A stretch of 64,000 bases of DNA. Origin: Robinsoniella peoriensis. Its GTDB lineage: Bacteria > Bacillota > Clostridia > Lachnospirales > Lachnospiraceae. This document shows positions 1 through 8,840 of this stretch, piece by piece; within the stretch, counting starts at the first letter, position 1, and the number at the start of each line of letters is the position of its first letter. The notes below the pieces were generated by a model that saw only the letters and a program-made list of their open reading frames with translations, had not been told where the DNA came from and did no database searches. A program made the position numbers and the translations under genes. The DNA lies in assembly GCF_000797495.1 (NCBI RefSeq), contig NZ_JTGN01000005.1, positions 1-64,000 on the forward strand, in the 5' to 3' direction.

Positions 1-247
1 TTTACTCATTGCCTATTCAATCTACTGTGGTGTGACACGAACGCACCCTGAAGGTGGATCAACCTGCATAAAACGAACGCTGCGAATGAGGAGCTGGTTA
101 ACAGACTTTTGTACGGGCGCGAAGCCCAAGGAGGAATCCGTTATACCGATTGCTCCATCATTATACAGCTTAAGCAACAAGATGGATAATTCCTTACTGG
201 CTGTAAGGGATATTAACCATAAATATATTGTAGTAGGAGGAATATAA
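1..247. other. Leading segment without a recognised gene
   Basis: I see no convincing gene here. A 71-codon open frame (32-247) and an overlapping frame on the other strand have no recognisable domain and no good ribosome-binding site. From about position 28 the sequence starts GTGTGACACGAACGCACCC, which resembles the GUGYGAC 5' end of group II introns. Near 75-106 comes a stretch ending in AATGAGGAGCTGG that also has that character. No reverse-transcriptase frame or domain V hairpin follows, so at best this is a truncated 5' remnant. The last 15 bases hold the ribosome-binding site of the next gene. Confidence 0.3.
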
Positions 248-1234
248 TTGCAGCAATCATTGATTAAGCGTCTGAAACCCATCACAGAAGAGGAGCAGAG
301 GATTTTAACCGGAGACAGGCATATCCAGAAGGAGATTTATACTACCGGCAGGGAATTCACGGTGGACAGTGCAAAGATGCTTGAGAAGGGAAGACTGATA
401 GATATTCGTACTCATACCAGGTTCATTGCTTTTCCTTCCCATAAGCACAATTATATTGAGATTATGTATATGTGTGCAGGCCAGACTTCCCATATTATAA
501 ACGGCAGCACCAAAGTGACGCTGAAAGAGGGGGATCTGCTTTTTATGAACCAGTTTTCCGCTCATGAGATTTTAGCGGCAAAGGAAGAGGATATTGGGAT
601 TAACTTTATTATACTCCCGGAGTTTTTTGATGAAGTACTGCCCATGCTTACCAAGGGAAATGTACTGAGTAATTTTCTGGTCAGTACTCTTCGCAGGAAT
701 ACCAATACGGCAGGGTATCTGCATTATCGGGTAGCCCAGGTGCTTCCGATTCAAAATCTGATCGAAAATCTGGTATGGTCCTTGCTTAACCATCAGCCGA
801 ATTACCGCCAGATTAACCAGACCACTATGGGCCTGCTGTTTATGCAGCTGGTGAATGCAACAGACTGCATCGAAGCGGGTAATCAGGAACAGCATCAGGA
901 TTTATTTATTATGCAGGTGTTAAAATACATTGAAGAAAACTATAAAGCGGCAACGCTGAGTGAAATTGCAGGTGATATGAACCAGTCTGTTTCCAATATG
1001 AGCAAGCAGATTAAACATGCCACAGGAAGAACATTTAAAGAACTTCTTCAGGAGAAGCGGCTTTCCCAGGCGGAACATCTGATACGGGATACCACAATTC
1101 CAATAACTGACATTATTTATCTGGTAGGATATGACAATACAAGCTATTTTCACCGTATTTTCAAGGAAAACTATCATATGAGCCCGAAATGTTATCGAAA
1201 AGCTATCGTTGACAATGGCAGCAATTCTTTATAG
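248..1234 (+). CDS. AraC-family transcriptional regulator with N-terminal cupin
   Basis: 328 aa. The N-terminal half (about residues 55-115, including HKHNYIEIMYMCAG) matches an AraC-type cupin sensor domain. The C-terminal 100 residues form the double helix-turn-helix DNA-binding domain, with the second-helix signature GYDNTSYFHRIFKENY near the end. Start is a TTG with AGGAGG eight bases upstream; there is no better ATG nearby. Such regulators often sense sugars or cell-wall metabolites. Rhamnose isomerase lies 1.3 kb downstream beyond a cell-wall-repeat gene, so a rhamnose link is possible but unproven. Confidence 0.9.
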   Translation: MQQSLIKRLKPITEEEQRILTGDRHIQKEIYTTGREFTVDSAKMLEKGRLIDIRTHTRFIAFPSHKHNYIEIMYMCAGQTSHIINGSTKVTLKEGDLLFMNQFSAHEILAAKEEDIGINFIILPEFFDEVLPMLTKGNVLSNFLVSTLRRNTNTAGYLHYRVAQVLPIQNLIENLVWSLLNHQPNYRQINQTTMGLLFMQLVNATDCIEAGNQEQHQDLFIMQVLKYIEENYKAATLSEIAGDMNQSVSNMSKQIKHATGRTFKELLQEKRLSQAEHLIRDTTIPITDIIYLVGYDNTSYFHRIFKENYHMSPKCYRKAIVDNGSNSL

Positions 1235-1273
1235 AATAGAAGAGTAGTTGTTTAGCAAAAGACAGGAGGGCAT

Positions 1274-2389
1274 ATGAATAAGAAAAAATCAGGGATTATC
1301 TGCTTACTGGTTCTGTTGATCTGTCTGTTGATTCCGATGACGGCTTCGGCAGCATCGAAGAAAAATGGATGGTATCAGAAGGGCAGTAAATGGTACTATG
1401 CGAAAAATGGGAAAAATGAAACCGGATGGAAGAAGTACCAGGGGAAAAAGTTCTATTTACAGAAAGATAAGAATGGCCGGATGGCTACCGGCTGGTGCAA
1501 GATAGGAAGCAAGTGGTATTATTTTGAACCGACTAAATCACCGGTGGGTGCAATGCGCACAGGATGGTTGAATGTTGGTGGAAAGAAGTATTACCTTGGA
1601 AAAAAAGGTGTGATGTACACCGGCAAACGCAAGATCGGAAAAAACAGATACCAGTTTGCCGTATCCGGAGAATTGGTCCGAAAGCTGAAAAACCCTCAGT
1701 GGAGAACCAACAGTAAAGGGAAATGGTACGATAATGGCGATGGTACATACCCCAAATTCACCTGGATGACGATAGGTGGGAAACGGTACTATTTCGACAG
1801 AAACGGATATGTAATTACCGGGTGGCAGGAGATAAACAGCAAGTATTATTACATGGGTACAGATGGGGCTATGCATGCAAATAAGTGGATTACCACCAAT
1901 GGACGTAAGTTTTACGTACAGAGTGACGGTACCATGGCCACCTGTAAATGGGTGGGTAAAAAGTATGTAGGTGCAGACGGCTACTGGATTAAAAAATATC
2001 AGTCTGCCAGCAACAAAGGAAAAGACGGCTGGACAGGAGATAACAGTACGGTTCGCTTCAAAAAAAATAATGCTGCAGTTGTTAACTGGAGATACTTTAA
2101 AAATGGAAGGAAACTGAGGGGCTGGAACCTGATCGGTGGAAAATATTACTATTTTGAAAATGATGGCTATATGCGAATCGGATGGCTGAAACGCGGCAGT
2201 TCCATGTATTTTATGAGCACCTCAAAGTCCGGTAATATCGGAGCGGCAGTAAAGGGATGGATGAAAATAGACGGCAAGCTTTATTATTTCTTCCCAACAG
2301 GTAAGATGGCTAGAAACCAGACTCTTCTGGCAAGTGATAAAAAATATTATACATTTGATAATAATGGTGTTTGTGTGAAGGTTAGCTGA
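1274..2389 (+). CDS. Secreted cell-wall-binding repeat protein
   Basis: 371 aa. The first 27 residues are a classic signal peptide (KK, hydrophobic core, TASAA cleavage region). The rest consists of aromatic/glycine repeats of the choline-/glucan-binding type (units such as GWYQKGSKWYYAKNGK, GKKYYLGKKGVMYTG, GGKYYYFENDGYMRIGW). No catalytic domain is visible, so it is likely a surface adhesin or structural wall protein rather than a hydrolase. Start ATG has AGGAGGGCAT directly upstream. A related repeat set occurs on the serine hydrolase at 39195-40577. Followed by a strong terminator. Confidence 0.85.
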   Translation: MNKKKSGIICLLVLLICLLIPMTASAASKKNGWYQKGSKWYYAKNGKNETGWKKYQGKKFYLQKDKNGRMATGWCKIGSKWYYFEPTKSPVGAMRTGWLNVGGKKYYLGKKGVMYTGKRKIGKNRYQFAVSGELVRKLKNPQWRTNSKGKWYDNGDGTYPKFTWMTIGGKRYYFDRNGYVITGWQEINSKYYYMGTDGAMHANKWITTNGRKFYVQSDGTMATCKWVGKKYVGADGYWIKKYQSASNKGKDGWTGDNSTVRFKKNNAAVVNWRYFKNGRKLRGWNLIGGKYYYFENDGYMRIGWLKRGSSMYFMSTSKSGNIGAAVKGWMKIDGKLYYFFPTGKMARNQTLLASDKKYYTFDNNGVCVKVS

Positions 2390-2431
2390 CAGTTGTATTG
2401 GTAGCATTGCACAACTTCATAATTGGAAAAT

Positions 2432-2468
2432 AAGGACGTAAATTAGAAAAATTGCGTCCTTGTTTTTT
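2432..2468 (+). terminator. Rho-independent terminator
   Basis: Inverted repeat AAGGACG...CGTCCTT with a 14-18 nt loop followed by TGTTTTTTT, 43 bases after the cell-wall-repeat gene. Confidence 0.8.
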
Positions 2469-2522
2469 TGCCCTGAAAAAACTATAATGAAGAAAAATAA
2501 CAAATGAAAGGCGGAAACACTT

Positions 2523-3788
2523 ATGTATAATGTTGAAAAAGGGTATGAAGCAGCAAAAGAATTTTATGCACAATATGGTATTGATGTAGATAAAGCAATT
2601 GAAATTGCAGACAAAACGCCAATTTCCATGCATTGCTGGCAGGGAGATGATGTAGCTGGAACAGAAGTAAAAGAAGACAAGTCTCTTACAGGAGGAATTC
2701 AGGCTACCGGTAACTATCCCGGAAAAGCTACAAACGGAGAAGAATTAAGGGCTGATATCGAAGAAGCCATGAAATTCATCCCAGGTGAATTAAAAGTAAA
2801 TGTACACGCAAATTACCAGGAAGCAGACCGTTTCGTAGACCGTAATGAAATCCAGCCTGAACATTTCGCAAAATGGGCTGACTGGGCTGTAGAAAAAGGA
2901 TTGGGACTGGATTTTAACCCAACTTATTTTGCTCATCCAAAAAGTACAGAAAAAGGAACACTTTCCTGTGCAGATGAAGATATTCGTAAATTCTGGGTAG
3001 AACATGGTATTAAATGTCGTCAGATCGGTGAATATTTCTATAAGAAAACAGGAAAACCTTGTGTCATCAATCACTGGACACCGGATGGAGATAAAGAAGT
3101 TCCGGTTGATACCTTAGGACCGAGACAGCGCCTGAAAAAGAGCTATGATGAAATCTTTGAAGCAACCAAGGACGTAGAAGGGGTTGTTGATGGTATTGAA
3201 TCAAAAGTATTCGGTATCGGAGCAGAAAGCTATACAGTAGGATCTCATGAATTCTGTATGGGTTATGTAATGAATGCAAATAAAGATCACATCATTATGA
3301 CTTTAGATGCTGGACATTATCATCCAACAGAAACAGTTTCCGGAAAATTGTCCAGTATTTATACCTTTGATAATTCCGTATTATTGCATGTAACACGTCC
3401 GGTACGCTGGGATTCCGATCACGTAGTAGGATTTGATGATGAAACCAGAGCTATTTTTGAAGAACTGGTTCGTATGGATAAATTAAAAGATACATATGTT
3501 GCAACTGATTTCTTTGATGCATCCATTAATCGTGTTGCAGCATGGGTAATCGGTCTTAGAAATACCAGAAAAGCAATGTTGGCAGCTTTATTACAGCCAG
3601 TAGACCAGATGAAGAAAATGGAGGCAGACGGTGATGTAAGTGCAAGACTTGCATACAAAGAAGAATTCAAAGCAGCTCCATTTGCAATGGTATGGGATTA
3701 TTACTGTGCAAAGAAAAATGCAGGAACCGGATTAGAGTGGTTAAAAGATGTGAAACAGTATGAGAGTGATGTATTGTTAAAGAGATAA
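2523..3788 (+). CDS. rhaA: L-rhamnose isomerase
   Basis: 421 aa, the usual length of RhaA (about 419). Converts L-rhamnose to L-rhamnulose in the cytoplasm, needing divalent metal. Characteristic family segments are present: ISMHCWQGDDVAGTE near the N-terminus, VNVHANYQEADRFVDR, VINHWTPDG, and the metal/active-site region TLDAGHYHPTE with HVVGFDDE and DFFDASINR. Start ATG follows AAAGGCGGAAACACTT. A TATAAT at 2483-2488 could be its -10. It stands alone: rhamnulokinase and aldolase genes are not adjacent, and it has its own terminators on both sides. Adenine-ending codons suggest good expression. Confidence 0.96.
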   Translation: MYNVEKGYEAAKEFYAQYGIDVDKAIEIADKTPISMHCWQGDDVAGTEVKEDKSLTGGIQATGNYPGKATNGEELRADIEEAMKFIPGELKVNVHANYQEADRFVDRNEIQPEHFAKWADWAVEKGLGLDFNPTYFAHPKSTEKGTLSCADEDIRKFWVEHGIKCRQIGEYFYKKTGKPCVINHWTPDGDKEVPVDTLGPRQRLKKSYDEIFEATKDVEGVVDGIESKVFGIGAESYTVGSHEFCMGYVMNANKDHIIMTLDAGHYHPTETVSGKLSSIYTFDNSVLLHVTRPVRWDSDHVVGFDDETRAIFEELVRMDKLKDTYVATDFFDASINRVAAWVIGLRNTRKAMLAALLQPVDQMKKMEADGDVSARLAYKEEFKAAPFAMVWDYYCAKKNAGTGLEWLKDVKQYESDVLLKR

Positions 3789-3800
3789 TGAATAATGGAA

Positions 3801-3837
3801 GGGCTGTTACACTTGTGAAGTGTGCAGCTCTTTTTTT
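3801..3837 (+). terminator. Rho-independent terminator of rhaA
   Basis: GGGCTG(T)TACACTT / AAGTGTG(C)AGCTC stem with a short loop followed by seven T, 12 bases after the rhaA stop. Confidence 0.85.
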
Positions 3838-3885
3838 GTGGAAAGAGGTGGCTGATAAGAAGAAGTTTTATATTCAATTTACCTC

Positions 3886-3937
3886 TTGACATTTTTTATA
3901 AAGTGTACTATATTGTACTTGTACAATAAGTACACTT
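3886..3937 (+). promoter_or_regulatory. Promoter and YtrA-type operator palindrome
   Basis: TTGACA (3886-3891), 17-bp spacer, TATATT (3909-3914). Bases 3901-3937 form a nearly perfect palindrome with outer arms AAGTGTACT/AGTACACTT and inner arms TTGTAC/GTACAA, overlapping the -10. This is the position expected for autorepression by the GntR/YtrA-type regulator encoded 33 bases downstream. Confidence 0.8.
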
Positions 3938-3969
3938 AAGTACACCGGATGATACTTGGAGGTTAGAAT

Positions 3970-4353
3970 GTGGAAATAATCATTAGTAACAATAAGAGTA
4001 AACCTATTTATGAGCAGATCACATCTCAGATTAAAGCTGCCATAATGAGCGGGGAGATGCAGCCCGGGGAAATGCTTCCTTCTATGCGGGCGCTGGCTAA
4101 ATCTTTACATATAAGTGTGATTACGGCACAGAAGGCTTATGAAGACCTGCAGCGCGATGGATTTATAGAAACGGTAACCGGCAGGGGAACTTTTGTGGCT
4201 AGCACTAATAAAGAATTTTTTCAGGAAGAAAAACTGCGAAATGCAGAAGAAAAGCTTCAGGAGGCAGCAGAGATTGGCAGAAGCAGTGGGATCAGCCTAA
4301 AGAAGCTGATAGAGCTTTTGACCATATTTTATGAGGACGAGGAGGATTCATGA
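3970..4353 (+). CDS. GntR-family regulator, YtrA subfamily
   Basis: 127 aa. Residues 1-75 are a GntR winged helix (PIYEQITSQIKAAIMSGE, then AKSLHISVITAQKAYEDLQRDG and TVTGRGTFV). As in YtrA there is no large effector domain, only a short helical tail. Start is GTG with GGAGG seven bases upstream. The stop overlaps the ABC ATPase start, so the three genes 3970-5845 form one operon, probably repressed by this protein through the palindrome at 3901-3937. Related systems respond to cell-wall-active antibiotics; the inducer here is unknown. Confidence 0.92.
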   Translation: MEIIISNNKSKPIYEQITSQIKAAIMSGEMQPGEMLPSMRALAKSLHISVITAQKAYEDLQRDGFIETVTGRGTFVASTNKEFFQEEKLRNAEEKLQEAAEIGRSSGISLKKLIELLTIFYEDEEDS

Positions 4354-5213
4354 TGGATTATATTTTAGAAGTAAGGGATCTGGAGAAAAAATATAAGGAT
4401 TTTACATTGGACAAAATAAGTTTTTCTATTCCGTCGGGTACAATTGTAGGTTTAATCGGTGAAAATGGAGCAGGAAAGAGTACTACAATTAATTCTATTT
4501 TAAATCTTATTAAAAAAGATGGCGGAGAAATTAAGATTCTAGGGAAAGAGATGACGGATAACGACACGGGAATGCGTAATGACATCGGAGTTGTATTTGA
4601 CGGAGATAACTTTTATGAGACTCTGACCCCCAGAAAAATCGGAAATATAATGAAGAAAATTTATTCTAATTGGGATACAGACTGTTTTCAGGGATACTTG
4701 AAAAAATTTCAGCTTTCTGAAAATAAGGAGATAAAGGAATACTCAAAAGGCATGAAGATGAAGTTTACAATAGCAGTGGCATTGTCTCATAATCCAAGAT
4801 TATTGATCTTAGATGAGGCAACCAGCGGACTGGATCCTATTGTCAGAGATGAAGTGCTGGATATTTTCCTTGATTTTGTGCAGGATGAGACACATGCGGT
4901 TTTAGTTTCTTCCCACATCACCAGTGATCTGGAAAAGATAGCGGATTATATTACCTTCATTCACGAAGGTAAACTGATATTTTCTTTGGCAAAGGATGAA
5001 CTAATTTATAACTATGGAATTATCAAGTGCGGTAAGGAACAGTTTGTAAAAATAGACAGAAATGACATCATTACTTACCGGAAAAAAGATTATGAATATG
5101 AAGTTCTGGTATCGGATAAAGCAAAAATGGAACGAAAATATAAAAACTGTCTTATGAATGATGTTTCCATTGATGATATTATGCTTCTGTATGTGAAAGG
5201 AGAAACGGTATGA
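4350..5213 (+). CDS. ABC transporter ATP-binding protein (YtrB-like)
   Basis: 287 aa. Walker A GENGAGKST near residue 40, a signature region KEYSKGMKMKF (SKGMK in place of LSGGQ, as is common in this branch) and Walker B LLILDEATSGLDP. A switch His lies in VSSHITSDL. C-terminal 80 residues are the extra domain usual for ABC-2 exporter ATPases. Starts within the stop of the GntR gene (ATGA overlap) and itself overlaps the permease start by four bases, so translation is probably coupled. Confidence 0.93.
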   Translation: MMDYILEVRDLEKKYKDFTLDKISFSIPSGTIVGLIGENGAGKSTTINSILNLIKKDGGEIKILGKEMTDNDTGMRNDIGVVFDGDNFYETLTPRKIGNIMKKIYSNWDTDCFQGYLKKFQLSENKEIKEYSKGMKMKFTIAVALSHNPRLLILDEATSGLDPIVRDEVLDIFLDFVQDETHAVLVSSHITSDLEKIADYITFIHEGKLIFSLAKDELIYNYGIIKCGKEQFVKIDRNDIITYRKKDYEYEVLVSDKAKMERKYKNCLMNDVSIDDIMLLYVKGETV

Positions 5214-5845
5214 GAGGATTAATATTAAAAGATTTGTACAATATAGCACATAATGCAAAATTAATGGGGTTGATGCTGGTGGTTATGGCTGTGATACTGG
5301 TACCTACCAATGGAATTATCAGCTTTATGGGAGTCTGTGTTATTATATGCAGTATGATGTTAATAACGACGATCAGTTTTGATGATATATCAAAATGGAA
5401 CCGGTATGCAATGATTATGCCACTTTCACGAAGAGATGTAGTAAAAAGCAAATACATAGTTTTGATTATTTTCTCCCTGGTAGGAAGCATAGTGGGAATC
5501 GTTATATGCAGTGTTGGCGGCATTCTTTTAAAAGAATTTGATATGGTTAATATTTTGGCAACGGCAGTCGGCTGTATCGGAATTGCTTTGGTGTTTGGAA
5601 GTGTTATATTACCGCTTCTCTATAAATTTGGAGCTGAGAAAGCCAGATTGTTAATGATGGTATGTTTCCTGATTCCCACAGCGGTTGTGTACATCGCTGC
5701 AAATGTGATGCAAAGCGCAGGACTGCCGCCACTGGGAGAGACTTTTATAATATTAATAATCGTCTCTCTGCCGTTTTTATGCATTCTGATTATGTATATC
5801 TCTTATCGTATCAGCTTGAAGATTTTTCTAAATCAGGAATTGTAA
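5210..5845 (+). CDS. ABC-2 type transporter permease
   Basis: 211 aa with about six hydrophobic segments and an N-terminal LILKDLYNIAHNAKLM typical of ABC-2 permeases paired with YtrA/YtrB-like proteins. Membrane partner of the preceding ATPase, with which it shares an ATGA overlap. Substrate unknown. Its 3' end overlaps the convergent apbE gene by 13 bases, leaving no room for a separate terminator. Confidence 0.88.
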   Translation: MRGLILKDLYNIAHNAKLMGLMLVVMAVILVPTNGIISFMGVCVIICSMMLITTISFDDISKWNRYAMIMPLSRRDVVKSKYIVLIIFSLVGSIVGIVICSVGGILLKEFDMVNILATAVGCIGIALVFGSVILPLLYKFGAEKARLLMMVCFLIPTAVVYIAANVMQSAGLPPLGETFIILIIVSLPFLCILIMYISYRISLKIFLNQEL

Positions 5846-6816
5846 TCAGTGTCTCTGGAGTCATGAAGCTGATAATCATCGGTTATGAAAATAGCATCTA
5901 TATCAGGAAGAGACCGGATCAGTTCTATGCCCTTTTGAAGCCCCAGGGCGAAGCAGGTTGTGCTGAGGGCGTCACCATCTACGGATTGTTCGGAAATTAT
6001 GGTGACACCAAGCAGCCCGTTTTGAAAGGGGTAACCTGTTTTGGCATCTAGAATATGGTGATAGATTACACCGTCCTGTTTAAAATACCGTTCGTAAACG
6101 CCGGAGGTAACGACAGACTCATCGCTTAAATGTACAGAAGTAATCGCAGCATTTTGTTCATCAAAAGGTTTTTGAATACCGATATTCCAGGCAGAACCGT
6201 CTGGCTTTGTACCGATAGTAAGTACATTGCCGCCCAGATTAATTAATCCGCTTTTTACATTTTTTGAAACGAGATAGTCTTTAATTTTATCAGCGATATA
6301 ACCTTTGGCAATGGCTCCAAGATCAATTGAGGCTTTGGGATTTGAAAGGGTTACGGTATTGCCACTAATCGAAATGGTATGATAATCCACAAGATTCTTT
6401 GCTTTTTCAATATCCTGACTGTCGGGTATGGTTTTCTTATCCTTGAAATCCCAGAGTGAACTTAAAGGTGCTATCGTGATATCAAATGCTCCATCAGATA
6501 ACTCGCTGTATGTAAGGGATTTCTGAATTAATGCAATGGTTTCATCAGATACCGTGACGGGTTTTCCTTCTGCTTGATTTATACGGGAAACATCGCTGGT
6601 TGCAACGGTTTTACTTAAAAGTTGTTCATATTTCTCGCAGACAGCAAAGGATTCATCTAAAAGAGATTCATTTCCGGTATCATAAAGGGTAATCTGAATA
6701 ACCGTATCCAGTAAAAAGCCCTGCTTACTGATTGGTTCCCTGGAAGAACTGCACGCTGAAAGCAACAGACAACAGGCAAGCATGCAAAAAGTAAGCAGTT
6801 TATAAATAGTTTTCAT
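5833..6816 (-). CDS. apbE: FAD:protein FMN transferase (ApbE family lipoprotein)
   Basis: 327 aa. Lipoprotein signal peptide with lipobox LLSAC (Cys about residue 22). Attaches FMN to Thr of target proteins outside the membrane, using FAD and Mg2+. Family motifs: DTVIQITLYDT, FDITIAPLSSLWDF, ASIDLGAIAKGYIADKI, GLINLGGNVLTIG, VTSGVYERYF and the flavin/metal region HHILDAKTGYPF with DALSTTCFALG. No Rnf or Nqr target genes lie beside it. Start ATG follows AAAGGATCGGCTCTGCT, a modest ribosome site. Confidence 0.94.
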   Translation of the reverse strand: MKTIYKLLTFCMLACCLLLSACSSSREPISKQGFLLDTVIQITLYDTGNESLLDESFAVCEKYEQLLSKTVATSDVSRINQAEGKPVTVSDETIALIQKSLTYSELSDGAFDITIAPLSSLWDFKDKKTIPDSQDIEKAKNLVDYHTISISGNTVTLSNPKASIDLGAIAKGYIADKIKDYLVSKNVKSGLINLGGNVLTIGTKPDGSAWNIGIQKPFDEQNAAITSVHLSDESVVTSGVYERYFKQDGVIYHHILDAKTGYPFQNGLLGVTIISEQSVDGDALSTTCFALGLQKGIELIRSLPDIDAIFITDDYQLHDSRDTDYNS

Positions 6817-6896
6817 AGCAGAGCCGATCCTTTCGTATTATGTGTAAGATATTTTATGTCAGCCTTATTATAGCACCAAAGGAGACCTGCCGCAAA

Positions 6897-7526
6897 TTAT
6901 CCGCGATGCTGGTAGAAAAATATTGCCAGTTGTGTCCGGTCTCTCAGGTCTAATTTATCTAAGATGGTGCTAAGGTAATTCCTTACGGTTCCTTCGCTTA
7001 GATACAAAGTCTCAGAAATTTCTTTATTACTAAGTCCATCTGCAACCAGTTTGATAATTTCCAGTTCTTTTGGCAGAACACCATGGGAACTATAATTGTA
7101 TTGTTCCGTGTTCTGCATTAACTCAGGTATTTTCCTTACAATTTCACTTCCGAACACACTTTGACCGGAATAGACAGCTTTTAGGGCAGGTACAATGCTT
7201 TCGTAGTTCTGTTTCAGAAGATAACCTTTTGCACCGATATGTAATGCCCGGATAATATATTCATCATCCGAAAAAGTAGTTAAGTAAAGGATTTTTGCCA
7301 ATGGATCTTTTTTTAAAATTTTCTCTCCGGCTTCCAGGCCGCTCATATGTACCATACGGATGTCCATTAAAAGGATGTCCGTTTCTTTCTGATGTGCTTC
7401 AAAAAGTTCAATTGCTTCATTGCCGCTGCTTCCAACGGCAGTGACCTTTATCTCCGGATCACTTTCTAAGATTGTTTTCAGTGACAGGGCAACCAGCTGG
7501 TCGTCATCTACAATTATTATATTCAT
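6897..7526 (-). CDS. NarL/LuxR-family response regulator
   Basis: 209 aa. Receiver domain starts at the N-terminus (IIIVDDDQ), phospho-acceptor Asp in DILLMDIRM, conserved Lys in GAKGYLLK. C-terminal LuxR helix-turn-helix LSNKEISETLYLSEGTVRN. The frame is open further upstream, but that extension lies inside the kinase gene and lacks domain similarity; ATG 7526 with GAAAGGAAAATAT in front is the start. Follows the kinase by 22 bases. Likely binds the palindrome at 8736-8769 to switch on the ABC exporter. Confidence 0.93.
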   Translation of the reverse strand: MNIIIVDDDQLVALSLKTILESDPEIKVTAVGSSGNEAIELFEAHQKETDILLMDIRMVHMSGLEAGEKILKKDPLAKILYLTTFSDDEYIIRALHIGAKGYLLKQNYESIVPALKAVYSGQSVFGSEIVRKIPELMQNTEQYNYSSHGVLPKELEIIKLVADGLSNKEISETLYLSEGTVRNYLSTILDKLDLRDRTQLAIFFYQHRG

Positions 7527-7548
7527 ATATTTTCCTTTCTGATAAGAG

Positions 7549-8616
7549 TCAGTACGTTTTTGGAACTGACGCAAATATTTTAAAACCGTGATCGATGCTT
7601 GTACGGAAAGTACCATGTAAAGCCTGAACCCGTTCCTGCATATTTTCAAGCCCGATTCCGTGGGAAGAAATGTTCCCGGGAACAGGATTGCCATTGTCGC
7701 TGATATGAATCTGATAAAAGGAAGGATGTTCTCTGACGATGATAACAATATTGCTGGCATCACTGTGTTTTACTATATTTGAAAGTCCTTCCTTGATCAG
7801 CATGATAAAACAATACTTTACATTTCTTGGAATGGTATCACTCATATCGTATTCTAACGTTGTTTCGTAAGTTTTATAATCTTTCAAAATAGTGCGGATG
7901 GTATCATAAAGGTCAATGGAGTCATCATGGAGATCGTGGACGCTTTCCCGAATGCTGTCCATAGCACTGGAAAGCGTATCTTTTACGGAAAGCAGAGGTG
8001 CTTTCAGGCTATTGTCTTTATTAACCGCCAAAAGTGCACCGGTCTGTAATATAGAGCGGGACAGCATATGTCCCACATTATCATGTATTTCTCTTGCAAT
8101 GCGGTTTCGTTCTTTCAGCGTGGCAAGGTGTATTTCATAGTCTTGCTTTTCTAACAGGTCTTTGTTTTTGTTTTCCAATAAAAGATTGAGTTCACGGCTG
8201 CTGTCCCGGGATATCTTCAGCTGTTGGGACAGTTTTTGAAAGGTTTCTGTCCGGTAGCAGAGCAGGTAACTCAATATAAAAAAGACGAAAACAGACAGGT
8301 TTAACGGATGGAAATCGATTGCCAGATATCGAAAGCATGCTGCTGCGCCGATAATAGTCAGGATCCTTAGTTTCCAGGTGCAAAAGTCGTAAATAATCAG
8401 AGGAAGCAGCAGGCAGAATGGCGGGATCAGAAAACACAGGAAAAGATACAGACAGCCTGTGAGAACCGTGACTTTGAGCTGATCGAAATAAGTATTTAGA
8501 CAGCTGATGCCAAATGCAGTGACAAATACAAATACGGGCAGGATAGATAGGGAACTGTCGATTAAAAATATACAGCAGCAAATCAATATAATGCATTTAT
8601 CAATTAATGTATCCAT
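7549..8616 (-). CDS. Sensor histidine kinase (DesK/LiaS type, HisKA_3)
   Basis: 355 aa. The N-terminal 130 residues carry four to five transmembrane segments with almost no extracytoplasmic domain. These are followed by a coiled stretch, a HisKA_3 dimerisation domain with the phospho-His in AREIHDNVGHML, and an HATPase domain with DNGNPVPG and HGIGLENM. Start chosen at ATG 8616 because AAGGAGGAA sits 6 bases upstream; an ATG 18 bases earlier overlaps that site. Such intramembrane-sensing kinases often respond to envelope or membrane stress. Divergent from the exporter operon it probably controls. Confidence 0.93.
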   Translation of the reverse strand: MDTLIDKCIILICCCIFLIDSSLSILPVFVFVTAFGISCLNTYFDQLKVTVLTGCLYLFLCFLIPPFCLLLPLIIYDFCTWKLRILTIIGAAACFRYLAIDFHPLNLSVFVFFILSYLLCYRTETFQKLSQQLKISRDSSRELNLLLENKNKDLLEKQDYEIHLATLKERNRIAREIHDNVGHMLSRSILQTGALLAVNKDNSLKAPLLSVKDTLSSAMDSIRESVHDLHDDSIDLYDTIRTILKDYKTYETTLEYDMSDTIPRNVKYCFIMLIKEGLSNIVKHSDASNIVIIVREHPSFYQIHISDNGNPVPGNISSHGIGLENMQERVQALHGTFRTSIDHGFKIFASVPKTY

Positions 8617-8735
8617 GGGGGTTCCTCCTTGCATGTTACAGTCGAAAGTGATGAATTTACAGACATGCTCTGCTGTAGTTTACTTCTTTATTATACCTAT
8701 TAGCGATTGAAATCTCAATAACAGATTCATCAAAA

Positions 8736-8769
8736 CAGGATGTTATGACAAATGTCATCTAACATCCTG
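8736..8769. promoter_or_regulatory. Response-regulator operator (nested palindrome)
   Basis: Outer arms CAGGATGTTA/TAACATCCTG are perfect over 10 bp. Inside lies ATGACA-AA-TGTCAT, a second perfect dyad of the kind bound by LiaR/VraR-type NarL regulators. It lies 35 bp upstream of a TATAAT (8804-8809) that lacks a good -35, the arrangement of an activated promoter. It sits between the two-component genes and the ABC exporter. Confidence 0.75.
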
Positions 8770-8840
8770 ACATACGGCACTTCTCTGGGTCTGCTGATTG
8801 GTTTATAATGGCAGTATCAAATAAATGGAGGGTGCTAAGA

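Noticed and set aside
5662..6051. 129-codon plus-strand frame across the permease/apbE overlap
   Set aside because: It runs through two well-supported genes in another frame and lacks a ribosome site.
6897..7763. 288-aa version of the LuxR-type regulator
   Set aside because: The extra 79 residues lie inside the kinase gene and show no receiver similarity; ATG 7526 has the right ribosome site and begins the receiver fold.
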